DNA from: Gammaproteobacteria bacterium HGW-Gammaproteobacteria-15
GTDB taxonomy: Bacteria; Pseudomonadota; Gammaproteobacteria; Enterobacterales; Alteromonadaceae
DNA length: 64,000 nucleotides
NCBI GenBank assembly: GCA_002840125.1
Contig: PGZF01000001.1
Span: forward strand, 434,001-498,000
Direction: 5' to 3'
Shown here: one piece after another, positions 26,205-35,183 of the stretch
How positions within the stretch are numbered: the first letter of the stretch is position 1
How the letters are laid out: each line of letters opens with the position of its first letter
Made by a program: the position numbers and the translations under genes
The notes under the pieces: generated by a model
What the model was told of the DNA's origin: nothing
The model's database searches: none
Seen by the model: the letters and a program-made list of their open reading frames with translations, nothing else

Positions 26205-26828
26205 TTATGTTGCTGGCATAAAATAATAATGCCAGATTTCAATCACAACCGGCACCACCGATAACAGCAAAATAATGGCCATGCAAATATTAAATATACG
26301 CTGAAACAGAGGTTTAGTTAGCACTGCTCTGAGGGCAGCACCAAATACCAGCCAGGCCCCCACACAAGGAAAAGCGACCAGTAAAAAAGCGGCGGTAATT
26401 ACGCTCACTTCCAGCCAATACACACCCCCTACCGTGGTAAAAGCGGCGACAGCACCGCTGGCCATTACCCAGGCTTTGCCGTTAACCCATTGAAATAATG
26501 CAGCCTGCATAAAGCTGAATGGCTTACTTTTGCCCTTTTCTATTGCTTTGGGTTCGGCGCTGGCAATATGCCAGGCCAGCCAGATAAGATACACCACCCC
26601 CACCACTTTTATCAGTTGATGCAGGTGCGGATAACGCTCGAACACAACGCCAAACCCCAGCCCCACCAGCAGCACCATCAGCGGAAAACCTAAACATATA
26701 CCCAGCCAGTGCGGCACGCTGGCTTTAATGCCATAGTTTACGCCAGATGACATAATCATCACGTTATTAGGGCCAGGTGTAATAGTGGTAGAAAAGGCAA
26801 AAAACAACACCGCTAAAAATAGCTCCAT
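26205..26828 (-). CDS. LysE/RhtB-family amino-acid exporter (207 aa)
   Basis: Six predicted helices. The family signature TPGPNNVMIMSSGVNYGIKAS is near the N-terminus (starting at about residue 17), and YLIWLAWHIA closes the third helix. These transporters export amino acids such as Lys, Thr or homoserine lactones using the proton gradient. Substrate is not predictable. Confidence 0.9.
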   Translation of the reverse strand: MELFLAVLFFAFSTTITPGPNNVMIMSSGVNYGIKASVPHWLGICLGFPLMVLLVGLGFGVVFERYPHLHQLIKVVGVVYLIWLAWHIASAEPKAIEKGKSKPFSFMQAALFQWVNGKAWVMASGAVAAFTTVGGVYWLEVSVITAAFLLVAFPCVGAWLVFGAALRAVLTKPLFQRIFNICMAIILLLSVVPVVIEIWHYYFMPAT

Positions 26829-26860
26829 CGTACATCCAGAGGTTAGGCAAAGTGTGAGAC

Positions 26861-27700
26861 TTACTGCGGATAATACCAGAGTCGGCCATCTTTAATAGGC
26901 GTTTGTGCAGGCAAAAGCGGATTCTCCAGCTTTATTATTTGCCGCTTATCCAGTTCAAGCTCTGCCAGATGGTTGGCGAAAAACTGATAAAAAAGCTGAT
27001 CAAAAGTACCGTCAGCAATAATTTTATGCAACCCGTTTTCAATGTCCTGTGCTAACTGCTTATTGGCGTAATTAACAAAAAAATAGCTGGCTGTAGGATA
27101 ATAAATAACCCAGTTTTGCTCAGTTACTATATTACGCTCAATAAGCAGTGCTGCTTCATCAGCAATTTCCAGCGCATTACGTGGCACCGCGTCCACCCGG
27201 CCTTTTTCCAGCATAGAAAATAAATTGTCGTAGCCGGCTGCGCCAATGACCGAAAAACCGTTAAGTTGCAGCACCTTGGCATCGACCCAGTCATGGCCCT
27301 GTGCGTACACCATACGGCGAATTTGCTCGGGTTTAGCCGTGGGGGCAAACTTAGCCTGCTGATCTTTGCGGATCAGCATAATACGATAGCCGCTTAGGCC
27401 TTTAAAAATAGGAATGCGAATAGGCCGTAAATCCAGTTCGCGCTCAACAGAGGTCATCGTCCACAGTACATCCAGCTCGGCCTGTTCTTTTAAAAACACT
27501 ATACTGCGTGATTTAGACATACGCTCAGACGAGCTTTGCAGCTGATACTGCCGCTCCGATTGTGCCAAAGCCAATTCCAGCAACGCTAATGGATAAACAG
27601 ACCGCGGATCTTCAACATGCGCAATTGCCGGGTACCGCACTAACTCTGCCACCCCGGCAAATGCAGGCAGAAAAAAACAAAGTAAAATTATACGTATCAC
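26861..27700 (-). CDS. Periplasmic substrate-binding-protein-like (SBP_bac_3 fold) protein (279 aa)
   Basis: A short signal peptide (MIRIILLCFFLPAFAGVA) precedes a mature protein of about 260 residues. LDVLWTMTSVERELDLRPIRIP, GYRIMLIRKDQQ, and the hinge-crossing NLFSMLEKGRVDAVPRNALEI fit the type II periplasmic-binding fold of amino-acid receptors, although the usual ligand Arg and Asp are not obvious. No ABC permease or ATPase lies nearby, so it is likely an orphan receptor or sensor-like solute binder. Confidence 0.7.
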   Translation of the reverse strand: MIRIILLCFFLPAFAGVAELVRYPAIAHVEDPRSVYPLALLELALAQSERQYQLQSSSERMSKSRSIVFLKEQAELDVLWTMTSVERELDLRPIRIPIFKGLSGYRIMLIRKDQQAKFAPTAKPEQIRRMVYAQGHDWVDAKVLQLNGFSVIGAAGYDNLFSMLEKGRVDAVPRNALEIADEAALLIERNIVTEQNWVIYYPTASYFFVNYANKQLAQDIENGLHKIIADGTFDQLFYQFFANHLAELELDKRQIIKLENPLLPAQTPIKDGRLWYYPQ

Positions 27701-27835
27701 TATTTTTCACCGGATAACTGTGCCATGTTATTACTGAAGTATTATCTAATTTGCTGAAAATAGTCAGCATAAACCTGATATTTACTTGAGAATACAGAAC
27801 AACAGCGTGATAAAGAGAGAAGACAGGAGATAAAC

Positions 27836-28030
27836 ATGAATAAAATTCTGGGTTTGGCAATTCTGGTCGCCGGTGTCATTTTGTTGTATTTTGGTTACAC
27901 CGAATACAATTCAGCAGCATCTCAGGTAACTGAGGTAATTACAGGCAACCCAACAGACAACTCCATATGGTTTCTGGTTGGTGGTGCTATAGCTGCAATT
28001 GTTGGTTTGGGTGTGTTACTGAAAAAATAA
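27836..28030 (+). CDS. DUF3185 family small membrane protein (64 aa)
   Basis: Two membrane helices: ILGLAILVAGVILLYFGY and WFLVGGAIAAIVGLGVLL, joined by a polar loop, ending in KK. Matches the DUF3185 pattern, common in Gammaproteobacteria and of unknown role; often stress-induced. AGGAGA lies before the ATG. Confidence 0.82.
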   Translation: MNKILGLAILVAGVILLYFGYTEYNSAASQVTEVITGNPTDNSIWFLVGGAIAAIVGLGVLLKK

Positions 28031-28041
28031 CCCGCTTAACC

Positions 28042-28068
28042 TAAAGGCCGCAGTATATGCGGCCTTTA
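28042..28068. terminator. Bidirectional terminator between the DUF3185 gene and glnS
   Basis: TAAAGGCCGCA-GTATA-TGCGGCCTTTA, an 11-bp perfect stem with T-rich flanks, between convergent stops (28030 and 28088). Confidence 0.85.
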
Positions 28069-28087
28069 TTTGTCTGCTGAAGAAGAT

Positions 28088-29755
28088 TTATTCCTCTTCT
28101 TTACCCCAACTGTCCCGCAGCCCTACGGTACGGTTAAATACCAGTTTGTTGGCACTACTGTCTTTATTGTCTGCACAGTAATAGCCTTCACGCTCAAACT
28201 GATAGGCCTGTTCAGCTTTAGCCGTTGTTAGTGATGGCTCAACCAAACCTTGTTTAATCACTAACGACTGCGCATTAATCACCTGCAGGAAGTCTTCTTC
28301 TGCTGCCGGGTTAGCCACGCTGAACAAACGATCATATACGCGGAACTCAGCTGGCACTGCGTGTTTAGCTTCAACCCAATGAATTACACCGCGCACTTTA
28401 CGACCATCTGCCGGGTTTTCACCCAGTGTTTCCGGTAAGTAACTGCATTTTAATTCAATAATATTACCTGCGCTGTCTTTTACCACTTCATCAGCATGGA
28501 TAACATAGGCATTACGCAAACGTACATCGCCGTTGAGTACCAGGCGTTTGTACTTCTTGTTAGCCTCTTCGCGAAAGTCAGCGCGATCAATATACACTAC
28601 CGGCCCGAACGGCAGTTTGCGGCTGCCCATGCTGTCGTCTTTCGGATGATTCGGCGCTTCAACCCACTCAACGCCATCGGCCGGAAAGTTAGTAATAGTT
28701 ACTTTAAGCGGGTCAAGCACCGCCATAGCACGTGGTGCAGCTGCATCTAAATCTTCACGGATACAGGCTTCCAGTGCGCTCATTTCGATCACATTGTCTT
28801 GCTTGGTAACCCCGATGCGTTTAGCAAACTCACGAATAGCCGCTGGCGTATAACCACGGCGGCGTAAACCAGCAATAGTTGGCATACGTGGGTCGTCCCA
28901 ACCGGATACAACCTGCTTTTCTACCAGCGTTTGCAGTTTACGCTTGCTCATCACCGCAAATTCCAGATTTAAGCGTGAAAACTCAATCTGTTGCGGGTGG
29001 CAGGCAATAGTAATGTTGTCCAAAATCCAGTCATATAAACGGCGGTTATCCTGAAACTCCAGTGTACATAGCGAGTGCGTAACACCTTCCAGTGCATCAG
29101 AAATACAGTGGGTGAAGTCGTACATCGGATAAATGCACCACTTATCGCCGGTTTGATGGTGATGAGCAAACTTAACCCGGTAAATTACCGGGTCGCGCAT
29201 AACCATAAAGCTGGATGTCATATCAATTTTGGCGCGCAGCGAGCATTCGCCTTCTTTAAAACCACCGGCACGCATTTTTTCAAACAGCGCCAGGTTTTCC
29301 GCTGGGCTGGTATCGCGCGTTGGGCTGGGTTTACCCGGTTGGGTTAAATTACCACGGTACTCACGCATTTGTTCGCCATTTAAAAAGCAAACATAAGCCA
29401 GGCCTTTGTTAATTAACTCAACGGCATAGCCATATAATGCATCAAAGTAATCTGAAGAATAACGTACAGCGCCATCCCACTGAAAGCCCAGCCAGTTCAC
29501 GTCGTGCGAAATAGAGTTAACAAACTCGACGTTTTCTTTTTCCGGGTTGGTATCATCAAACCGCAGGTTACATTTGCCCTGATAATCTTGGGCAATACCA
29601 AAGTTCAGGCAGATAGATTTAGCATGGCCAATGTGTAGGTAGCCATTGGGTTCAGGCGGAAAACGGGTTTGCACAGCATGGTGTTTACCGGATGCTAAAT
29701 CAGTATCAATGATCTGCCGAATAAAATTAGTTGGGCGATGTTCAACGTCCGCCAT
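28088..29755 (-). CDS. glnS: Glutamine--tRNA ligase (555 aa)
   Basis: Class I aminoacyl-tRNA synthetase. Seen: HIGH-like [15 protein letters not shown] near residue 33-47, the KMSKS-equivalent [30 protein letters not shown] for tRNA/glutamine recognition, and the two C-terminal anticodon-binding beta barrels. Length matches E. coli GlnS (about 550). The alternatives (GltX) lack this C-terminal barrel. Transcribed alone from the promoter at 29799. Confidence 0.97.
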   Translation of the reverse strand: MADVEHRPTNFIRQIIDTDLASGKHHAVQTRFPPEPNGYLHIGHAKSICLNFGIAQDYQGKCNLRFDDTNPEKENVEFVNSISHDVNWLGFQWDGAVRYSSDYFDALYGYAVELINKGLAYVCFLNGEQMREYRGNLTQPGKPSPTRDTSPAENLALFEKMRAGGFKEGECSLRAKIDMTSSFMVMRDPVIYRVKFAHHHQTGDKWCIYPMYDFTHCISDALEGVTHSLCTLEFQDNRRLYDWILDNITIACHPQQIEFSRLNLEFAVMSKRKLQTLVEKQVVSGWDDPRMPTIAGLRRRGYTPAAIREFAKRIGVTKQDNVIEMSALEACIREDLDAAAPRAMAVLDPLKVTITNFPADGVEWVEAPNHPKDDSMGSRKLPFGPVVYIDRADFREEANKKYKRLVLNGDVRLRNAYVIHADEVVKDSAGNIIELKCSYLPETLGENPADGRKVRGVIHWVEAKHAVPAEFRVYDRLFSVANPAAEEDFLQVINAQSLVIKQGLVEPSLTTAKAEQAYQFEREGYYCADNKDSSANKLVFNRTVGLRDSWGKEEE

Positions 29756-29798
29756 AAAATACGTGTCCTTTTTCGCTGGAACTTAGTTAAGATGCGGC

Positions 29799-29826
29799 AT
29801 TATAGCAGCAGAAACACTGCTGACCA
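29799..29826 (-). promoter_or_regulatory. Candidate glnS promoter
   Basis: Minus-strand -10 TATAAT (29799-29804) with TGGTCA (29821-29826) 16 bp upstream. Leader of about 40 nt before the ATG at 29755. Confidence 0.5.
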
Positions 29827-29870
29827 CTGGCCTGTTCATCTTAACCGAAAGATTTTCAGCTCAGACTTTT

Positions 29871-30914
29871 TCAAGCCCGCTCTGCATACAATGAATGTTC
29901 AACAGCAGTTATACAGCCTTCAAGGCGTTGATAGTAGTCTGGCGCATCAATCACGCAAAAGCTACTGACATCAAAACCATAGCTCTGATACAGCGCCATC
30001 AGTTGGTCAAAGCTTAATTCACGGGTAGCCTGATCACCCAGTTCGCGCATACCATCGGGCACCCAGGGCACTGTGGGTTTAAGTGCGATCACCAGATCGT
30101 ACTTGGCAGGGTCAATAAAACTTTCTACCCGGCTTGCCACCTGGCCTAAAAATGCCTGACTGAAAAACGCTGTAACAACGGCATCGGTATCAAAAAAACA
30201 GACCTTATTGGCGCTACGCAAGGCGGTTAAATCCTGCTCGTACTGCAAATGTGCTATGCGGTTAAAATCTTCCAGATCAAATAAATCGCCATTACCGCCA
30301 ACAACATCATGCTGATAGTCACGGCCCAGCTCTTCTGACCATGACGTACAATACACCTTAGCCAATTTGCGTGTCAGTGTGGTTTTACCACAGGACTCCG
30401 GCCCGGTGATCAGCACCTTACGGGCAAAAAATGGCCGGGCAGAACCAGCAATATAATCCCAGTGTAAATAAGGATGATTACGAATTTCTGTGCCGCTTAT
30501 CGGCCACTGAGTGCGCTGTGGGTCCAGCACTTTATACTCAATGCCAGGAAAATACCTGCTGTGACCTTCGCGGTAACTTTCTTCACCACCATAAATCACG
30601 CTAAAAGACTCTGGCACAGTTTGCTTAAGCAGCGAGGCGTAAGTGCCCCAGCCTTGTGGGAACGGCGCCATAGCATCTTCATTTTGCAACAGCACCTCGA
30701 TACCCAACCCCTGTAACTCCTGCGATAACCAGCGCTGGCGCAGTACACCACTAATATAAGTAATACCGGCGCTTTTGCATAGTTGCCCATCTTCCTGCGT
30801 ACGCTCACTGATCACCACATACAGCTTGTCACACAAAGCATGGGCGCGCAGTATCGCGGTAATATGGCCGCGGTGTGGCGGTAAAAACTTGCCAGGGAAC
30901 ACACCTGTTTGCAT
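29871..30914 (-). CDS. nadR: NadR-like NMN adenylyltransferase / ribosylnicotinamide kinase (347 aa)
   Basis: Two NAD-salvage domains. The N-terminal nucleotidyltransferase has GKFLPPHRGH (9-17 region) and ISGTEIR (139-145); the C-terminal kinase has a Walker A loop GPESCGKTT (171-179) and FFDTDAVVTAFF. The helix-turn-helix repressor domain found at the start of enterobacterial NadR is absent: the protein starts at the adenylyltransferase motif. It is thus an enzyme only. Expected reactions: NR to NMN and NMN to NAD. Confidence 0.92.
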   Translation of the reverse strand: MQTGVFPGKFLPPHRGHITAILRAHALCDKLYVVISERTQEDGQLCKSAGITYISGVLRQRWLSQELQGLGIEVLLQNEDAMAPFPQGWGTYASLLKQTVPESFSVIYGGEESYREGHSRYFPGIEYKVLDPQRTQWPISGTEIRNHPYLHWDYIAGSARPFFARKVLITGPESCGKTTLTRKLAKVYCTSWSEELGRDYQHDVVGGNGDLFDLEDFNRIAHLQYEQDLTALRSANKVCFFDTDAVVTAFFSQAFLGQVASRVESFIDPAKYDLVIALKPTVPWVPDGMRELGDQATRELSFDQLMALYQSYGFDVSSFCVIDAPDYYQRLEGCITAVEHSLYAERA

Positions 30915-30998
30915 TTATTAATTCCAACTGATACAACACATACCCGCACCCTACACCTAAAGCCCCAAAAACGCTATGCAGACAACATTACTGTGAGG

Positions 30999-31649
30999 CT
31001 AATCTTCCCAGCCTGGTACAAATGGAAAACGTCGGGCCCAGAAATTCTGTAGCTGCGGCAAGGCATCAACCCGCTTTACCACATCAGCCATTAATGGCGC
31101 GACACTATAAAAGCGGTTACGACCTGGTGTCCAGCGGCTGGCTACAGCGACATAGAGGTCTAACACCGTTAATTGCTCACCTAATAAAAACTGTGCCGGC
31201 GCCAGTTGCGATGCCATTATCTGCCAGCACTGAGCAATTCGATCTGCAGTGCGCAGCAATAGTTGTGGATACAGATCTGTATCGTCACCAGCCAGCCGTG
31301 CTGGTTCATCCCGCACCCAGTACATTGAGTAAATAGATGCCGGAATAAAACTCATCCAACGTAAAAACTGCGCCCGTGTTGCCGTCCCGGGTAATGGTGC
31401 CAGTGCCGCTTCAGGATGTTGCTCGGTTAACCATAATAAAATAGCTGCACTTTCGGTTATTACTTCGCCATCTGGTGTTATCAGCACCGGCAACTGCCGC
31501 ATTGGGTTCACCGCTGCCACTTTGTTGCGTTGGTGCTCTCCTTCCCAGGTTGGCGCCTCTACCAGCACCTGATAGGGTGCACCAATCAGCTCAAGTGTGG
31601 CTTCAACGGCTACCGAGCCCGAACCTGCCGCGCCGTAAATGCTGTACAT
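30999..31649 (-). CDS. Glutathione S-transferase family protein (216 aa)
   Basis: Thioredoxin-like N-terminal domain (1-80) with the active-site region YGAAGSGSVAVEATLELIGAPY and the cis-Pro/ESAAIL glutathione-binding motif (QLPVLITPDGEVITESAAILLWL), then an all-helical C-terminal domain (LTVLDLYVAV). A Ser/Gly at the start suggests a serine-type GST. Substrate unknown. Single gene after the suc terminator. Confidence 0.88.
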   Translation of the reverse strand: MYSIYGAAGSGSVAVEATLELIGAPYQVLVEAPTWEGEHQRNKVAAVNPMRQLPVLITPDGEVITESAAILLWLTEQHPEAALAPLPGTATRAQFLRWMSFIPASIYSMYWVRDEPARLAGDDTDLYPQLLLRTADRIAQCWQIMASQLAPAQFLLGEQLTVLDLYVAVASRWTPGRNRFYSVAPLMADVVKRVDALPQLQNFWARRFPFVPGWED

Positions 31650-31680
31650 AACGCCTCCTTAATCTAAATCAGCAGAAATA

Positions 31681-31708
31681 AAAAAACCCGCTACATAAGC
31701 GGGTTTTT
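31681..31708 (-). terminator. Terminator after sucD
   Basis: AAAAAACCCGCT-ACATA-AGCGGGTTTTT, 20 bp beyond the sucD stop on the minus strand, ending the sucCD transcript. Confidence 0.85.
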
Positions 31709-31728
31709 ATAAGCTAAATCAACAGCTG

Positions 31729-32601
31729 TTACCAGCCAGTCAGTTCTTTCAGTGCTTTACCGATATCGGCTAAGCTCTTAACCGTTTTAACACCGGCGTC
31801 TTCCAGTGCAGCGAATTTCTCGTCAGCTGTACCTTTACCACCAGAGATGATAGCGCCTGCGTGGCCCATACGCTTACCAGCTGGTGCAGTAACACCGGCA
31901 ATGTAAGACACAACTGGCTTAGTCACGTGTTGCTTGATATAAGCAGCAGCTTCTTCTTCAGCTGAACCACCGATTTCACCGATCATCACGATGGCTTCAG
32001 TTTGTGGATCGTCCTGGAATAATTTCAGGATGTCGATGAAGTTAGAACCTGGGATTGGGTCGCCACCGATACCAACACAGGTAGACTGGCCAAAACCGTA
32101 GTCAGTAGTTTGTTTTACTGCTTCATAGGTCAGAGTACCTGAACGTGAAACAATACCTACTTTACCTGGTAAGTGAATGTGGCCTGGCATGATACCAATT
32201 TTACATTCGCCTGGCGTGATTACGCCTGGGCAGTTCGGGCCAATTAAGCGTACGCCTAATTCGTCACAACGTACTTTAGCGTCCAGCATATCCAAAGTAG
32301 GAATGCCTTCAGTGATACAAACGATCAGCTTAATGCCACCGTTTGCCGCTTCCAGGATAGAGTCTTTACAAAAAGCAGCTGGTACGTAAATTACTGATGC
32401 TTCTGCACCAGTCGCTTCTACCGCTTCTTTTACTGTATTGAATACTGGTAAACCTAAGTGAGTCTGACCGCCTTTACCCGGAGTCACACCACCAACCATT
32501 TTAGTGCCGTAAGCAATGGCTTGTTCAGAGTGGAAAGTACCCTGAGCACCAGTGAAGCCCTGACAAATTACTTTGGTATCTTTATTAATTAAAACGCTCA
32601 T
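31729..32601 (-). CDS. sucD: Succinate--CoA ligase, alpha subunit (290 aa)
   Basis: Start [20 protein letters not shown]; the frame is open farther upstream but lacks homology, and GGGG lies before this ATG. CoA-binding Rossmann domain ([14 protein letters not shown]), then [21 protein letters not shown] and the phosphorylated active-site histidine in [11 protein letters not shown] near residue 246. Works with SucC to convert succinyl-CoA to succinate with nucleotide synthesis. 10 bp after sucC. Confidence 0.97.
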   Translation of the reverse strand: MSVLINKDTKVICQGFTGAQGTFHSEQAIAYGTKMVGGVTPGKGGQTHLGLPVFNTVKEAVEATGAEASVIYVPAAFCKDSILEAANGGIKLIVCITEGIPTLDMLDAKVRCDELGVRLIGPNCPGVITPGECKIGIMPGHIHLPGKVGIVSRSGTLTYEAVKQTTDYGFGQSTCVGIGGDPIPGSNFIDILKLFQDDPQTEAIVMIGEIGGSAEEEAAAYIKQHVTKPVVSYIAGVTAPAGKRMGHAGAIISGGKGTADEKFAALEDAGVKTVKSLADIGKALKELTGW

Positions 32602-32611
32602 TGATAACCCC

Positions 32612-33778
32612 TTATGCCTTAGCCGCTGCAGCAACTACTTGCTTGGCAGCACTAGTCAGGTCTGTGTCAGCGATAATATTCAGGCCGCTTTCAGACAGCA
32701 CTTTAGCACCCAGCTCTGCATTGTTACCTTGCAGACGTACAACTACAGGTACTTTAACGCCAACTTCTTTGACTGCGCCAATAACACCTTCAGCAATCAT
32801 ATCGCAACGCACGATACCGCCGAAAATGTTGATGAAAACGGCTTTAACCGCAGTATCAGACAGGATAATTTTGAACGCTTCAACTACGCGCTCTTTGGTT
32901 GCGCCGCCGCCAACGTCGAGGAAGTTAGCTGGTTGGCCACCGTGTAATTTAACGATGTCCATAGTACCCATAGCTAAACCGGCACCGTTAACCATACAGC
33001 CGATGTCGCCACCTAAAGCTACATAGTTCAACTCCCATGAAGCAGCGTGTGCTTCACGTGGATCTTCCTGTGAAGGGTCCTGCATAGCTTTTAAATCAGG
33101 GTGACGGTACAGCGCGTTGCCGTCGATCACCAGTTTGGCATCTAAGCAGTGCAGATCGCCAGCAGGAGTAATAACAAGAGGGTTTACTTCCAGCAGAGCT
33201 AAATCTTTGTCTTTAAACAGTTGCGCCAGACCCATAAAGATTTTTACGAACTGGTTCACTTGCTTGCCTTCCAGGCCTAATTTGAATGCTAACTCACGGC
33301 CCTGGAATGGCTGCGCGCCTACCAATGGGTCAATTGCTGCTTTCAGAATTTTTTCTGGTGTTTCGTGGGCTACGGTTTCAATTTCCACGCCACCTTCAGT
33401 AGAGGCCATAAACACGATACGACGTGAAGAGCGGTCAACTACTGCACCTAAATACAGTTCTTTAGCGATATCGGTACAAGGTTCAACCAGGATACGGCTA
33501 ACCGGCTGACCTTTTTCGTCAGTTTGGTAAGTCACCAGGTTCTTGCCAAGCCATTTTTCTGCGAAAGCTTTGATATCTTCTTTGCTCTTAACCAGCTTTA
33601 CGCCGCCCGCTTTACCGCGGCCGCCAGCGTGAACCTGGGCTTTAACAACAAACATATCGCCGCCGATTTTATCTGCAGCTGCTACCGCTTCTTCAACTGT
33701 AGCTGCGGCAATGCCTTTAGATACAGGCAAACCATATTGGGCAAACAGTTGCTTACCCTGATACTCGTGCAAATTCAT
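32612..33778 (-). CDS. sucC: Succinate--CoA ligase, beta subunit (388 aa)
   Basis: Start [20 protein letters not shown] is the family start. ATP-grasp domain with [18 protein letters not shown], and later [19 protein letters not shown] and the gly-rich [13 protein letters not shown] loop. Separated from sucB by a terminator and a TATAAT-containing promoter candidate, so sucCD can be expressed apart from sucAB. Confidence 0.97.
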   Translation of the reverse strand: MNLHEYQGKQLFAQYGLPVSKGIAAATVEEAVAAADKIGGDMFVVKAQVHAGGRGKAGGVKLVKSKEDIKAFAEKWLGKNLVTYQTDEKGQPVSRILVEPCTDIAKELYLGAVVDRSSRRIVFMASTEGGVEIETVAHETPEKILKAAIDPLVGAQPFQGRELAFKLGLEGKQVNQFVKIFMGLAQLFKDKDLALLEVNPLVITPAGDLHCLDAKLVIDGNALYRHPDLKAMQDPSQEDPREAHAASWELNYVALGGDIGCMVNGAGLAMGTMDIVKLHGGQPANFLDVGGGATKERVVEAFKIILSDTAVKAVFINIFGGIVRCDMIAEGVIGAVKEVGVKVPVVVRLQGNNAELGAKVLSESGLNIIADTDLTSAAKQVVAAAAKA

Positions 33779-33846
33779 GGCTATTTTCCGTTCATTTGAA
33801 TATGAAAGCTGCACTGTTTAGTACAGCCTGACTTTGATCGGCGCAT

Positions 33847-33852
33847 ATTATA
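33847..33852 (-). promoter_or_regulatory. Candidate -10 box of a sucCD promoter
   Basis: TATAAT on the minus strand at 33847-33852, 69 bp before the sucC start, placed right after the sucB terminator. No good -35 (only a T-run at the right distance, which is also the terminator T tract). Confidence 0.4.
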
Positions 33853-33870
33853 GTGCCAACCGGTTCGATA

Positions 33871-33902
33871 AAAAATGCTGTTGTCAAAAAACAACAGCAT
33901 TT
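33871..33902 (-). terminator. Terminator between sucB and sucC
   Basis: On the minus strand AAATGCTGTTG, a loop, CAACAGCATTT and then T-rich sequence: an 11-bp perfect stem. It lies 22 bp after the sucB stop. Confidence 0.85.
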
Positions 33903-33923
33903 CTGCTTACTTTTGCCGAATAA

Positions 33924-35117
33924 TCAGATATCCAGCAGGATACGGGTTGGATCTTCAAGTAATTCTTTAATAGTTACCAGAAAGCCTACAGACTCTTTAC
34001 CGTCGATAATACGGTGGTCGTAAGACAGCGCCAGGTACATCATTGGCAGAATTTCCATCTTGCCATCGACTACCATTACGCGATCCTGGATTTTGTGCAT
34101 GCCCAGAATAGCGGATTGTGGCGGGTTGATGATTGGCGTAGACATCAGCGAGCCAAATACACCACCGTTAGTGATAGTGAAGTTACCGCCGGTTAAGTCG
34201 TCCATCGACAGCTTGCCGTCACGGCCTTTTAAGGCTAAGTCTTTGATGGCTTTTTCAATTTCAGCCAGATTCATTTTGTCGCAATCACGCAGTACCGGTG
34301 TTACCAGGCCACGTGGCGTAGACACCGCAATGCTGACATCGAAGTAGTTGTGATACACGATATCGTCGCCATCAATAGCTGCGTTTACTTCAGGGAAACG
34401 CTTCAGCGCTTCGGTAACGGCTTTAACGTAGAACGACATAAAACCTAAACGGATACCGTGACGCTTTTCAAACACGTCCTGGTATTGTTTACGCAGATCC
34501 ATAATCGGCTTCATGTTCACTTCGTTAAACGTCGTTAACATGGCAGTTGAGTTTTTCGCTTCCAGCAGACGGTTAGCGATGGTTTTGCGTAAACGTGTCA
34601 TAGGCACACGCTTCTGGCTACGATCACCCGCTACCGCAGTTGGTGCAGAGACAGCAGGCGTTGCAGTTTTTGCTGGGGCACCGGCAACAAACTTTTCTAC
34701 ATCTTCTTTAGTCACACGGCCATTTTTGCCAGTGCCTTTAATTTTGCTGGCGTCTAAGCCTTTTTCCGCAATCATGCGGCGCACAGACGGGCTTAATGCG
34801 TCATCATTACTGTCGTCTGAACCGGCAGCAGGCGCAGCATCATCTTTCTTGGCCGGTGCTTCATCTTTTTTCGCTGCAGGTGCACCACCGGCTTCCATTT
34901 TACCAATAACTTCTTCAGCAGTTACTGTAGCACCGGTGTCATGAATGATTTCGCCCATTACGCCATCGGCCTGAGCAACAACTTCAAGTACCACTTTGTC
35001 GGTTTCAATATCAACTAATACCTGATCACGTGTTACGGCTTCGCCTGCTTTAACGTGCCAGGTGGCGATGGTTGCATCTGCAACGGATTCTGGCAGTACG
35101 GGTACTTTAATTTCCAC
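33924..35117 (-). CDS. sucB: 2-oxoglutarate dehydrogenase E2, dihydrolipoyl succinyltransferase (397 aa)
   Basis: One lipoyl domain (1-75; the lipoylated lysine is in [11 protein letters not shown]), an Ala/Lys/Asp-rich linker, a peripheral-subunit-binding domain (about 107-145, [19 protein letters not shown]), another linker, and the catalytic domain ending in the active-site DHRIIDG. Forms the core of the complex with SucA and the shared E3 (lpdA, not in this window). Confidence 0.97.
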   Translation of the reverse strand: MEIKVPVLPESVADATIATWHVKAGEAVTRDQVLVDIETDKVVLEVVAQADGVMGEIIHDTGATVTAEEVIGKMEAGGAPAAKKDEAPAKKDDAAPAAGSDDSNDDALSPSVRRMIAEKGLDASKIKGTGKNGRVTKEDVEKFVAGAPAKTATPAVSAPTAVAGDRSQKRVPMTRLRKTIANRLLEAKNSTAMLTTFNEVNMKPIMDLRKQYQDVFEKRHGIRLGFMSFYVKAVTEALKRFPEVNAAIDGDDIVYHNYFDVSIAVSTPRGLVTPVLRDCDKMNLAEIEKAIKDLALKGRDGKLSMDDLTGGNFTITNGGVFGSLMSTPIINPPQSAILGMHKIQDRVMVVDGKMEILPMMYLALSYDHRIIDGKESVGFLVTIKELLEDPTRILLDI

Positions 35118-35154
35118 TTTTTCACCTTTTACCGGTTGGTCTTATTTCGTTTAA

Positions 35155-35175
35155 CCGGCCCGTTATGCGGGCCGG
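35155..35175 (-). other. GC-rich hairpin between sucA and sucB
   Basis: CCGGCCCG-TTATG-CGGGCCGG, 8-bp perfect stem in the 66-bp gap. No T run follows, so it is more likely to protect or process the mRNA than to end it. Confidence 0.55.
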
Positions 35176-35183
35176 ACAATCAA

